From Flavobacteriales bacterium (GTDB taxonomy: Bacteria; Bacteroidota; Bacteroidia; Flavobacteriales_D; Crocinitomicaceae): DNA of 35,845 bases. The notes under the pieces are model-generated. The model saw only the letters and a program-made list of their open reading frames with translations. It ran no database searches and was not told where the DNA came from. Shown here piece by piece: positions 1-7,240 of this stretch (its first letter is position 1; the number at the start of each line of letters is the position of its first letter). The DNA lies in NCBI GenBank assembly GCA_947476955.1, contig CANJSS010000013.1, positions 1 through 35,845 on the forward strand, written 5' to 3'. A program made the position numbers and the translations under genes.

Positions 1-859
1 CAATATATTTAGTTGTTCCAAGAAAGTAGACTGCTCCTGCAATAAAAACACCTCCAATCATTGGTCGGAACGGCGCAAAACGTATTGCCTTTTGAAAGGA
101 ATTTGTCCAAAACTGGGTCGATTTTGTAAAGGCAAGTGCGGTTATTCCAAAAATAATTCCGCAGCATACTACCCAGAGAATTGTTTCTAGTGTCAATGGA
201 GGTACTACTGGGATTTTAAAGGATGCGTGCGAGATATTCCAAGCTAAACAGGTGAAATGTGCACAAAATGCTGCTAAAAAACTTGGAACAATAATGGTAT
301 AGTACTTTTTACGGAGAACGACTATTTCCAGAGCGAAAAGCGCACCTGCCAATGGTGTTCCAAAAACGGAGGCGAATCCACCACTAATTCCAATTATCAA
401 CAGTATTTTTCGATCGATTGGATGGCGTTTAAAAAAAGCTGAAAACTGGTCTGCAATTGCTCCGCCCATTTGCAGCGCTGTTCCTTCGCGACCGGCTGAC
501 CCGCCAAATAAATGCGTTAGAATTGTCCCCACAAATACCAATGGCGCCATTTTAAATGGAATTATCTTTTTGGGATGGTGAAATTCTTCCAGCAGCAAGT
601 TGTTTCCTTTCAGAACAGAATTGCCATAGTAATAATATAAAAGTCCAATTAGTAAGCCACTAAGCGGAAGCAACGCGAGTAGCCAAATATTATTTTCCCG
701 ATAGGCAGTTGCAACGTCCAAAGTGAATAGGAATAGGGCAGAAGCAGAGCCAACAAGCGCGCCTATAGTTAGTGGAAGAAGTATCCAACTCAATAATAAA
801 TGCAGCAAATTAGCAGCTTTAATCTTAAAAATGAAAGCTTGTTTAACTCGTTTACTCAT
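1..859 (-). CDS. ClC-family chloride channel/transporter (3' end outside window)
   Basis: I translated the minus strand from the ATG at 859; it stays open to base 1, so the C-terminus is missing. The protein is hydrophobic with many membrane segments. It carries the ClC selectivity motif GSAGREGTALQMG, whose glutamate is the gating/proton glutamate of the family; the usual GREGP is GREGT here. Further on are FGTPLAGALFALE and, near the cut, GGVFIAGAVYFLG, matching the later family glycine motif. ClC proteins move chloride, fluoride or other anions across the inner membrane, either passively or in exchange for protons. The sequence cannot tell channel from exchanger because the later part is missing. 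Upstream codons are also open, but this is the first ATG. No partner gene is evident. Confidence 0.9.
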   Translation of the reverse strand, partial: MSKRVKQAFIFKIKAANLLHLLLSWILLPLTIGALVGSASALFLFTLDVATAYRENNIWLLALLPLSGLLIGLLYYYYGNSVLKGNNLLLEEFHHPKKIIPFKMAPLVFVGTILTHLFGGSAGREGTALQMGGAIADQFSAFFKRHPIDRKILLIIGISGGFASVFGTPLAGALFALEIVVLRKKYYTIIVPSFLAAFCAHFTCLAWNISHASFKIPVVPPLTLETILWVVCCGIIFGITALAFTKSTQFWTNSFQKAIRFAPFRPMIGGVFIAGAVYFLGTTKYI

Positions 860-918
860 TTTTGTTTTAAAGGTTTTAACGGGAAATAAATTACAGATGT
901 ATGCGTGAAGTGGTTCGA

Positions 919-2226
919 TTATTCTTTGTGTAATTTTAGTGTTTCTTGCCCATTTTCACTTGTAATTTTCAATAAATAAAACCCGGAGGAAAGATGTGTG
1001 AAATCGATTTGATCAATTGCTTTTCCCGACCAAACTAGTTGACCGATAGAATTCAGCAGTAAGCAGCTTTTTAGCTCGCTTTTGGAATGAACAGTTATTT
1101 TATTTGAAAAAGGATTGGGTGAAACTTGAAATTCAGATGAAATTAAACTATTGTGGGCTATTTCCATTGGTTCACAGTTCAATTGATGGATATATTCCCA
1201 AATATCGTTATTCAGTATAAACGGAACATCGCTATTATCTGGCGATTCTCCCATTCTGATCCAAACGAGATTTTCGCTTTGAGAAACGTTGATAAATTGG
1301 CCATCTTTTCCTAAAGCCATGAGTGCATCTTCCGGCGCATTTGGCATTATAGAATTAGGAAAAACAGTTTGCAAACTGGGTATCATAAAACTTGGCTTGC
1401 CATTTAACCACCAAAGATAGCCATACGATTGGTTCAAGTTTTGAGATGTGTTGAGCATATCGTTAAAATACGTTGCATCCGTCATGATTTGGTTTCCATT
1501 CCAGTTTCCATTGTTTTTTATCAGTAATCCGAATCGCGCCATACTTCTTGCCGTACTGAAAAAAACGGAATTGTAATCTACCTGAAAAAAGGAACCGGTC
1601 ATACCTGTAGGATTTTTTAATTTTTGCGTTGCGTATTGATTTAAAGTCATTCCAACCGCTGATTCTATTACATTATCCAAAAGCGTGTATGGACCATTGT
1701 GATACGCCCAGCGCGTTCCGGGATTTGCTAAAAAATTTAAACACGTATCCAACGTGCAGTAATGATCTGGAACACCATCGTCCAAGCCACTCGTCATGGT
1801 TAATTGATTCCAAATAGTGATTTTTTCTTCTTGTTCCGGTGTACAATTTGTCCAGCCCGTTCCTAAATACGCAGAAGTTGTATCTGTAATTGAAAGGTAA
1901 TTCTCCTGCTGCGCAATACCAACTAGACAGGAAGTAATGGTTTTACCCGCAGATGCCCAATACCAAGAGGAAGTTGCAGAATGTCCGTTGAAGTATTGCT
2001 CCAAAACGATTTTTCCATCTTTTAGGAGAATAAATCCTTTGCTATTTTGTTCGGCTAGAAAAGTATACAGACTATCGATACGTTCATCGCACCAATTAAG
2101 GGAAGCAGGAGATATTGTATCCCATGTGTCGCCTGTGTTTGGAGGAAAATAACTTGTTTGACTTTTTGCTGTAAATACAAATAGAAAGCAAATAGAGAGC
2201 AGGGATTTTGAAATTGTGTTGTTCAT
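919..2226 (-). CDS. Secreted beta-lactamase-fold serine hydrolase with T9SS sorting domain
   Basis: 435 residues. An N-terminal signal peptide (about residues 1-22, ending near KSQ) is followed by a class C beta-lactamase/esterase-like domain (COG1680 type). The nucleophile motif is S92-A-G-K95 within WYWASAGKT, and Y175-H-N177 matches the family Y-x-N. SYGYLWWLNG around 267-276 is typical of the family. Residues from about 367 to the end form a C-terminal type IX secretion sorting domain (VSPNPFSNKI, then LSSGFYLLKI), so the product probably crosses the outer membrane through T9SS and is released or attached to the surface. The substrate is unknown: the family includes esterases, D-aminopeptidases and penicillin-binding-like enzymes. 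The next gene upstream (2235-2726) ends 8 bases before this start, so the two could be co-transcribed. Confidence 0.88.
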   Translation of the reverse strand: MNNTISKSLLSICFLFVFTAKSQTSYFPPNTGDTWDTISPASLNWCDERIDSLYTFLAEQNSKGFILLKDGKIVLEQYFNGHSATSSWYWASAGKTITSCLVGIAQQENYLSITDTTSAYLGTGWTNCTPEQEEKITIWNQLTMTSGLDDGVPDHYCTLDTCLNFLANPGTRWAYHNGPYTLLDNVIESAVGMTLNQYATQKLKNPTGMTGSFFQVDYNSVFFSTARSMARFGLLIKNNGNWNGNQIMTDATYFNDMLNTSQNLNQSYGYLWWLNGKPSFMIPSLQTVFPNSIMPNAPEDALMALGKDGQFINVSQSENLVWIRMGESPDNSDVPFILNNDIWEYIHQLNCEPMEIAHNSLISSEFQVSPNPFSNKITVHSKSELKSCLLLNSIGQLVWSGKAIDQIDFTHLSSGFYLLKITSENGQETLKLHKE

Positions 2227-2234
2227 ATTTTAAT

Positions 2235-2726
2235 TTAAAATAAACTAAATCGAGAAAGAATCACGACCATTTCCGCTAAACTTGCGCCACCTTCCAGGCT
2301 TCCAATTTGTTTTTTATTGGATCCAAATTCATTGGTTGTATATAATTTTCCGGATTCGAAAAACGCAATTTGCTTTTTGTTTGAGCCAAATTCATTGGTC
2401 GTAAAAACTTTACCACTTTCTACAAGAAGTATTTGTTTTTTATTCGAACCAAACTCATTCGTAGTGAACACTTTTCCGCCTTCAATAAGCATAAATTGCT
2501 GTTTATTGGAGCCGAATTCATTGGTGGTAAAAACCTTACCACTTTCTATTAGTAGGAATTGTTTTTTATTTGAGCCAAACTCATTGGTAATAAAAACCTT
2601 TCCATTTTCGATAAGCATAAATTGCTTTTTATTGGAACCGAATTCATTCGTTGTATATACTTTGGACTGCGCTTTAATACTACCGATTAAAACGAATAGC
2701 GATAGAAAAAGTATTAATTTTTGCAT
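2235..2726 (-). CDS. Small secreted protein of six 21-residue tandem repeats
   Basis: 163 residues. A signal peptide (about 1-20) is followed by six near-identical 21-residue repeats (residues 23-148) with core TNEFGSNKKQ and a variable hydrophobic-then-ESGKV part. A short hydrophobic tail, LAEMVVILSRFSLF, ends the protein. The pattern suggests stacked short beta hairpins (a beta-solenoid or similar), which is an inference. I recognise no named domain. The antisense strand is also open over this region (2317-2760) because of the repeats, but it has no signal peptide and is taken as a shadow. The gene has the same plan as the one at 7241-7651: signal peptide, tandem repeats, aromatic/hydrophobic tail. 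Function unknown; the product is probably exported to the periplasm or cell surface. Confidence 0.75.
   Translation of the reverse strand: MQKLILFLSLFVLIGSIKAQSKVYTTNEFGSNKKQFMLIENGKVFITNEFGSNKKQFLLIESGKVFTTNEFGSNKQQFMLIEGGKVFTTNEFGSNKKQILLVESGKVFTTNEFGSNKKQIAFFESGKLYTTNEFGSNKKQIGSLEGGASLAEMVVILSRFSLF
2283..2660 (-). repeat. Tandem 63-bp coding repeats (six copies)
   Basis: Six in-frame 63-base units inside the small secreted repeat protein. Neighbouring copies are highly alike in DNA, for example the recurring aaattcattggt and ttgttttttatt blocks on the plus strand. This suggests recent duplication or homogenisation, and copy number may vary between strains. Confidence 0.85.
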
Positions 2727-2806
2727 TTTGACTCTATTTCATTTAATTCAACAACCATAAATTTAAAAAAAATAATAGAAATCCGCAATTGCAAATTTAA
2801 TGTAGA

Positions 2807-3121
2807 TCAAGGCCCCCAATAGTTAAAGTGAAAAGTAGTCCCTTTTTTAATGGTAATTGTTAAGCCATCAACAGAATGTTCGCCCGGTAGAATTTTTCCT
2901 TTTTCACTAATTTTGAAATTCCATTTTTCACCGTCCACAAAAATTTCACCCCAAACTTCATCGAAAACCAAATAGGTTTCCTTATCGGAAGATTTCCTAA
3001 CTATTCCGCGCAATTCCCTTTGAAAGCAACTGCTTATCAGCAGGGTAAGTGAAAAAAGTAAAACCCACAACCACCATTTCTTAAATTTTTGAGTTTCACT
3101 AAATAGTATTTCAGATTCCAT
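2807..3121 (-). CDS. Hypothetical membrane-anchored or lipoprotein-like small protein
   Basis: 104 residues. A short charged N-terminus (MESEILFSETQKFKK) is followed by one hydrophobic segment, about residues 16-31 (WWLWVLLFSLTLLISS), ending at a cysteine. The remaining 70 residues are soluble and beta-rich-looking (ETYLVFDEVWGEIFVDGEKW). The LISSC sequence resembles a lipobox, but the 15-residue charged lead is long for a lipoprotein signal, so it may be a simple signal anchor. The start of the protein resembles small Bacteroidota membrane proteins that begin ILF.ETQ.F..WWLW; this is from memory and not a firm family assignment. Function unknown. Confidence 0.6.
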   Translation of the reverse strand: MESEILFSETQKFKKWWLWVLLFSLTLLISSCFQRELRGIVRKSSDKETYLVFDEVWGEIFVDGEKWNFKISEKGKILPGEHSVDGLTITIKKGTTFHFNYWGP

Positions 3122-3154
3122 GGGTTCCTATTTTTGTCTTAATTTTCACTACAA

Positions 3155-4336
3155 TTACAGTTCTTCCATCAATCGATAGCTTTTCTTGTGTTCATCTATA
3201 TAGATACACGGTTGTGTTTGTGTCGTTGTTGTTTTTATAAATACACCATTCTTATTGTAGATATAGTCTATAACTACGCCAAGCGTTCCATCTTGTGAAT
3301 AATATATTTCCTGGTGTTTAGTTCCTGTAGGTTGGTTGTAACTAACGGTATAGAATCTATGATCTGGCAGTTTTGTTGCAAAGTAGGTTTGTTGCTGGAA
3401 ATCGTTGAAGCGTAAAGCGTATAGTTCTTCCGGACATTCATCCCTGTATTTTCGGTATTCTTGTATTTCTCCATTATCGAAGCGCTTAACATACTCTGCG
3501 TATATATCGGTGAAATGGCTGTAAAAATATTCTCCTTTCTGAACTGTAAAACTATCGATTGGCAAGCTTGTGATATGCACTAAGTTTATTGCACTGCCGC
3601 CAACTCCAATACTATCTTTATAATACCAGCACCAATTTCGGTCTTTGTCCCATTGGGTAACATATTTTACCCGTTCGATGGAAAGCACACTTTCTGCAGA
3701 TTTACGAATTTTGAGCGCACAAAAATCACTGGTTAATCCATTAGATGGCATAGGCATTTTTGAGTTATCCAATTCCATTTCTGTATGGTTATAGAAACTG
3801 TAAATACTATCCCCAAGTGCATTTCCGCCTGGATTATAGGTTACGCGCATGTCGTACAATCCTGCAAAAATTGGAACACCAAAACTATGGTGCGAATTAT
3901 ACTGCGTGTGGTAATTGTAGAAGTTTTCAAAATCGTTCCAATAAATAGGAATACTTAATTCTTCCAACGGTTTCAGGTATTGGATTTTAACCGAACCCGT
4001 ATCGTGGACTAGCATCTGGAGCATTGGATTTTCAGAAGCTCGAATAAACCGTGTTTTTTTTGCTCGGTCGTATAGATCTAAGGTGAATAATTTTCGCCCT
4101 GTATTTTGGGTATGTGGCACAAGAATTGGGTGCGAATTTTCTTTATCGTTGTTGGTTAGCACCACGAAGAAAGTAACTTTTTCTCCTTCGTAATAACTTT
4201 CTTTTTCGGTTTTAAGTTGAATGCTAATTGGTGTATATTTCAAATCTGAAAAAGCATAATTTGAAAGGGTCAAAGCGAACAACAACGTGGGAATTTGCAT
4301 TTTCATTTGGAGATGTTTTATTCTGTAAATATCCAT
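3155..4336 (-). CDS. Hypothetical exported protein
   Basis: Up to 393 residues. The first ATG (4336) gives a 14-residue lead before the hydrophobic stretch IPTLLFALTLSNYAFS; starts at M11 (4306) or M13 (4300) would give a normal-length signal peptide and are more likely. After the signal, residues 35-190 look like an immunoglobulin-like beta domain (PISIQLKTEKESYYEGEKVTF is the type seen in bacterial surface proteins with lead-in Ig-like strands). The rest has MORN/toxin-repeat-like phrases such as RFDNGEIQEYRKY and YYSQDGTLGVVIDYIYNKNG. I do not recognise a family. It stands alone, just downstream of a strong bidirectional terminator. Confidence 0.65.
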   Translation of the reverse strand: MDIYRIKHLQMKMQIPTLLFALTLSNYAFSDLKYTPISIQLKTEKESYYEGEKVTFFVVLTNNDKENSHPILVPHTQNTGRKLFTLDLYDRAKKTRFIRASENPMLQMLVHDTGSVKIQYLKPLEELSIPIYWNDFENFYNYHTQYNSHHSFGVPIFAGLYDMRVTYNPGGNALGDSIYSFYNHTEMELDNSKMPMPSNGLTSDFCALKIRKSAESVLSIERVKYVTQWDKDRNWCWYYKDSIGVGGSAINLVHITSLPIDSFTVQKGEYFYSHFTDIYAEYVKRFDNGEIQEYRKYRDECPEELYALRFNDFQQQTYFATKLPDHRFYTVSYNQPTGTKHQEIYYSQDGTLGVVIDYIYNKNGVFIKTTTTQTQPCIYIDEHKKSYRLMEEL

Positions 4337-4412
4337 TTATTTTTCTAAATTAAGTGTGTTTTTATTTGATTTAACAAATGAATCAAGAATTAAATCTAGA
4401 AAATAAACCGCC

Positions 4413-4453
4413 AAAAAAAGCGGGAGTTGCCAACGCAACTCCCGCTTTTTTTT
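4413..4453. terminator. Strong bidirectional Rho-independent terminator
   Basis: A perfect 11-bp stem GCGGGAGTTGC (4420-4430) pairs with GCAACTCCCGC (4435-4445) around a CAAC loop. A run of seven A lies on the left and eight T on the right, so it can work on both strands. It would end the minus-strand unit coming from the copper-binding gene. Confidence 0.92.
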
Positions 4454-4481
4454 ATAGGATAATCTTCTCTTTAAAGTAGCA

Positions 4482-4727
4482 TTAATCTGCTCTCCTTCTT
4501 AAAGCATAAATAGCTAAACCAAATCCAATTTTGTTAATTGCATCGGCAACGTTTTATAGGATATCCATAGCGTGCATTGCAACTTTTGGATCTGAAACCA
4601 ACTGAATTCCAAAAAATAATCCGATAGCAACTGAACTATGGTTGGCAATTTGCATAAAGACAGCAGACAGTGCTTAGGTAAGAATCCAGTCCACATATCT
4701 GAAGTATATTGGTGAATCTCCATTTCC
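4482..4727 (-). pseudogene. Remnant of a microbial (proteo)rhodopsin gene
   Basis: Read in one minus-strand frame, 82 codons begin GNGDSPIYFRYVDWILT and end NVADAINKIGFGLAIYAL, then RRRAD and a stop. The first block matches the proteorhodopsin helix C signature (GDSPTVFRYIDWLLTVPL), including the Asp of the proton acceptor position (FRYVDW). The last block matches helix G (YNLADFVNKILFGLIIW), including the retinal-binding Lys. Two in-frame TAA codons interrupt it: codon 18, just after WILT, and codon 58, where family members have Tyr (IL-stop-NVADAINK). Only about 53 residues separate the helix C Asp from the Lys, against roughly 130 in intact proteins, so helices D-E and much of F are deleted. 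Helices A-B are absent. The remnant overlaps, in another frame, the 3' end of the copper-binding gene. The region between the two blocks is less clearly rhodopsin-like. Confidence 0.85.
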
Positions 4728-5052
4728 AAGAATATGCTTTTTCAAGTTCTTCGAAAAGCGTCACACATTTTTTACAAGCAATGGCGCATTCTTTGCAGGA
4801 AACAGAGTGAGAAGCGTGCATAGCGCATTCTACAGAACATTCTTTGCAAACTTCCGCACATAAACTAAATAATTCTTGACTAAAATCTGATCCTCTTGCT
4901 TCAAAACGCCCAGTCAGAGCGCACAAATCCGCGCAATCGCGACACAATAAAATACAATCCTTATTACCTGCTGCGACACAATCCGTTATGCACCGTTCGC
5001 ATGTTACCAAGCATTCCAAACAAGCATCTATAAATTTTTGGTAATTTTTCAT
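4636..5052 (-). CDS. Four-helix copper-binding protein (Csp/DUF326-like) with foreign C-terminal tail
   Basis: 138 residues, no signal peptide, so probably cytosolic. Residues 1-96 contain 17 cysteines in Cx2C/Cx3C spacings (CLECLVTCERCITDC, CRDCADLC, CKECSVEC, CKECAIACKKC), the pattern of the Csp copper-storage four-helix bundle in which cysteines line the core and bind Cu(I). The family normally stops soon after the fourth helix (around ELEKA, residue 106). Here the frame runs on for about 30 residues (WKWRFTN to ANCQP) that are an out-of-frame reading of a rhodopsin gene remnant. The natural stop therefore seems to have been lost by a deletion or fusion. The core may still fold and bind copper. 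Confidence 0.85.
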   Translation of the reverse strand: MKNYQKFIDACLECLVTCERCITDCVAAGNKDCILLCRDCADLCALTGRFEARGSDFSQELFSLCAEVCKECSVECAMHASHSVSCKECAIACKKCVTLFEELEKAYSWKWRFTNILQICGLDSYLSTVCCLYANCQP

Positions 5053-5190
5053 GGCCTAACTTTTTAAGTGTAAATATTTATAATTATCTGTAAATCAATT
5101 AAATAAATATAAATTTCTTTCCTTTTTATTCCGATGATTAGTGTCAATTAGTAGATTGATTTTAATCAAATTAAGTTCTGTGAAAAGGCT

Positions 5191-5231
5191 AAAAAACAAA
5201 AGGACTAACGCTCAATGAAGTTCGTCAGTCC
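5191..5231 (-). terminator. Possible Rho-independent terminator
   Basis: GGACTAACG (5202-5210) pairs with CGTCAGTCC (5223-5231) with one mismatch. On the minus strand it is followed by a T-rich stretch (complement of 5191-5200). It lies just downstream of the small gene at 5279-5545. Weaker than the other hairpins in the window. Confidence 0.5.
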
Positions 5232-5278
5232 CATTATTAAAAAAAATATAGTTTTAAATTCTAGGTTTTTCTCTAAAA

Positions 5279-5545
5279 TTAAAACTGCATTATCAGGTTC
5301 AGGTATTCTATGCTTTTACTCAATTTATAAAATGGAAGTTGCTGCATCAATTCTTTCACCTGCGCAACGTCTACATCTTTAAAGATTAAAACTGCACCGT
5401 TCCGTTCCTCTCTCAAGTATAGATGTTCTATGCATCCGTCAGTTTTCCACTTTGCTACTATTTCTTGTTCTTCCTTTAGAATTTCTGGAAAATTATCTGG
5501 TAGGTTTTCCATATCAAGCGTTAATATTACTTCAATTCTGTTCAT
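5279..5545 (-). CDS. Muconolactone isomerase-like / YCII-like small ferredoxin-fold protein
   Basis: 88 residues. The sequence pattern (an opening strand RIEVILTLD, a KEEQEIVAKWKTDGCIEHLYLRE helix-strand, then GAVLIFKDVDVAQVKELMQQLPF) fits the small alpha+beta barrel family of muconolactone delta-isomerase-like proteins. Fold-level similarity is all I can claim; the catalytic role is not shown. It lies 61 bases downstream of an old-yellow-enzyme gene on the same strand, so it may be co-transcribed with it and share its control by the HxlR regulator. Confidence 0.65.
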   Translation of the reverse strand: MNRIEVILTLDMENLPDNFPEILKEEQEIVAKWKTDGCIEHLYLREERNGAVLIFKDVDVAQVKELMQQLPFYKLSKSIEYLNLIMQF

Positions 5546-5606
5546 TTGGGTTAATTATTTGTTTTGGTTTTTACTTTTTAATCGTGCGATTTCGATCTGA
5601 TCGTAA

Positions 5607-6683
5607 TTAGTCTAAAAACGGATAATCAATATACCCTTTGTCTTGTCCTCCATACATGGTGGCTCTATCTGCTTCGTTTAATTCTGCGTGCAATTCAAAG
5701 CGTTTTGGTAAATCTGGATTCGCCAAAAATAAGGTTCCGTAAGAAATAAGCTTCGCAATTCCTATCTCCAATTCTGCTTCACCCGTTTCTCTCGTATAGC
5801 CGCAATTTGCAATAACGGTGTGCTGCGATAGTTTTCCGAATGTATCCACTGCGCTAGCAGGATAGTTTGGGAATTTGTCCGCTGGAAATGGAACATTCAT
5901 CAAGTGTATGTAAGACAAAGGCATTTTGTTCAGTTCATTGACAAGCATTGTAAATTGCTCTATCGGATTTTCGTGTATTATAGTGTTATACGTGCTTGTC
6001 GGAGAAAGGCGAATTGCAACTTTATCGCTTCCTATTGCTTCCGTCATTTCGTGCATTATTTCTAAAACAAAACGATTTCGATTTTCGTTTGAACCGCCGT
6101 ATATGTCGTTTCTTTTATTTGCACTTTCCGCTAAAAATTGATTTGGCAAATACCCAAAAGCAGCGTGTAATTCTACCCCATCAAAACCGGCTTCCATAGC
6201 ATGTATTGCAGCTTTTTTGTAATCTTGAACAATTTGATCAATCTCTGAAATTGTCAATTCTCTCGGCGTTTCATACTCTTTTGGACCTTCGGCTGTAAAA
6301 TGCTGTTGTCCTTCGATTCCAATTGCAGAAGGCGCAACTGGTATTTCGCCATTTTTCACTAAACTGTGTCCAACGCGCCCTGTGTGCCAAAGTTGTGCGT
6401 AAATTACACCGCCTTTTTCATGGACTGCTTGCGTTACTTTTGTCCAAGCTTCTAATTGCTCTGTTGTATAAATTCCTGGCGTAAAAGGACTCCCAATCGC
6501 TTGTTCAGATATATTTATTGCTTCGGAAATGATTAAACCTGCACTTGCGCGCTGCGTGTAATACAAAATGGTAGATTCTCCCACCACTCCATTTAGACCA
6601 GCACGAGATCGCGTCATTGGTGCCATTGCCATACTGTTTTTAAGTGTCTTATTTCCTAATTTTACTGTTTCTAAAAGTTTCAT
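5607..6683 (-). CDS. Alkene reductase, old yellow enzyme family (NemA-like)
   Basis: 358 residues, the normal length for an FMN-dependent OYE TIM barrel. It would reduce activated C=C bonds (enones, maleimides, nitro-compounds) with NAD(P)H in the cytosol. Visible family marks are MAPMTRSRA near the N-terminus, YAQLWHTGRVGH (95-106), the active-site block H173-A-A-F176-G-Y178-LPNQFLAE, and YGGSNENRNRF (195-205). The position after the catalytic His that is Asn or His in most OYEs (together binding the substrate carbonyl) is Phe176 here, while the proton-donor Tyr178 is kept. It is divergent to an HxlR-type regulator, a common arrangement for electrophile-induced reductases. Confidence 0.9.
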   Translation of the reverse strand: MKLLETVKLGNKTLKNSMAMAPMTRSRAGLNGVVGESTILYYTQRASAGLIISEAINISEQAIGSPFTPGIYTTEQLEAWTKVTQAVHEKGGVIYAQLWHTGRVGHSLVKNGEIPVAPSAIGIEGQQHFTAEGPKEYETPRELTISEIDQIVQDYKKAAIHAMEAGFDGVELHAAFGYLPNQFLAESANKRNDIYGGSNENRNRFVLEIMHEMTEAIGSDKVAIRLSPTSTYNTIIHENPIEQFTMLVNELNKMPLSYIHLMNVPFPADKFPNYPASAVDTFGKLSQHTVIANCGYTRETGEAELEIGIAKLISYGTLFLANPDLPKRFELHAELNEADRATMYGGQDKGYIDYPFLD

Positions 6684-6729
6684 TTTGTATTTTTTTTTAA
6701 TTTAAGTTGTAAATATATATTCAATACTT

Positions 6730-6743
6730 TACTTTTGAAAGTA
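6730..6743. promoter_or_regulatory. Palindromic candidate operator between the OYE gene and hxlR
   Basis: TACTTT-TG-AAAGTA is a perfect 6+6 inverted repeat with a two-base centre, in the 117-nt divergent intergenic region. TACTTTTG (6730-6737) also fits the Bacteroidota -7 element TAnnTTTG on the plus strand, so a bound regulator would block transcription of its own gene. GTTAC/GTAAC arms (6744-6748 and 6763-6767) form a second, looser inverted pair nearby. Binding is inferred from position and symmetry only. Confidence 0.45.
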
Positions 6744-6800
6744 GTTACACATTTGTATAGTAGTAACCTAATGTAAAGCAATTAATAAAATCAATGTTCA

Positions 6801-7127
6801 ATGTCTGAAAAAAAAACAATCATTTCTGAAAATTCCTGTTCATTAAAAGAGGTTTTAGATATAATAGGCGGAAAATGGGCAATGCCAATCATTTATATTT
6901 TGTCTAAAGGTAAAATGCGTTTTAAAGAAATCGAAAGAAGTATCGATGGAATCAACACCAGAATGTTGGTCAAGGAATTGAAAAATATGGAATCAAATGG
7001 AATCCTGACAAGAGAAGTTTTTGCAACTGTTCCGCCAACGGTCGAATACACGCTAACAGCCAAAGGTCAAAAATTATTACCTAGTATAATTTCTTTACAC
7101 AGCTGGGGGCAGGAGTTTTCTGTTTGA
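6801..7127 (+). CDS. HxlR-family winged-helix transcriptional regulator
   Basis: 108 residues, typical of the HxlR family. It has the N-terminal Cys (C13) of redox/electrophile-sensing members, then LKEVLDIIGGKWAMPIIYIL, the family's first helix, and RFKEIERSIDGINTRMLVKELKNMESNGIL, the recognition helix-turn-helix and wing start. The end, TVEYTLTAKGQKLLPSI, is the standard wing/dimer helix. Members such as HypR and YodB sense quinones or disulfide stress through the conserved Cys and control reductases next door. It is divergent to the OYE gene with a palindrome between, so it probably regulates that gene and itself. Confidence 0.92.
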   Translation: MSEKKTIISENSCSLKEVLDIIGGKWAMPIIYILSKGKMRFKEIERSIDGINTRMLVKELKNMESNGILTREVFATVPPTVEYTLTAKGQKLLPSIISLHSWGQEFSV

Positions 7128-7240
7128 AATTCTTTTTGTGCAAAAAGTAACAGGTAACTAGTTTTTGCAAATTTGCCTTCATTTTTTTTGTTCAAAATTT
7201 CAATAAGCCTCTTCCGATACTTACTTGAATTTAACGGAAC

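Noticed and set aside
723-908. Plus-strand 61-codon frame
   Set aside because: It is antisense to the start of the ClC gene and carries no family signal.
2283-2660. CRISPR-like array at the first tandem repeat
   Set aside because: The units are in-frame coding repeats with no unique spacers, and no cas gene is in the window.
2317-2760. Antisense open frame of 147 codons across the first repeat gene
   Set aside because: It is open only because the 63-bp repeat lacks stops in this frame; no signal peptide, start context or known family, while the minus-strand reading has both signal peptide and regular repeats.
4514-4729. 71-codon frame inside the rhodopsin remnant
   Set aside because: This is another reading frame of the same DNA; the rhodopsin-like frame (with two stops) gives clear family motifs and this one does not.
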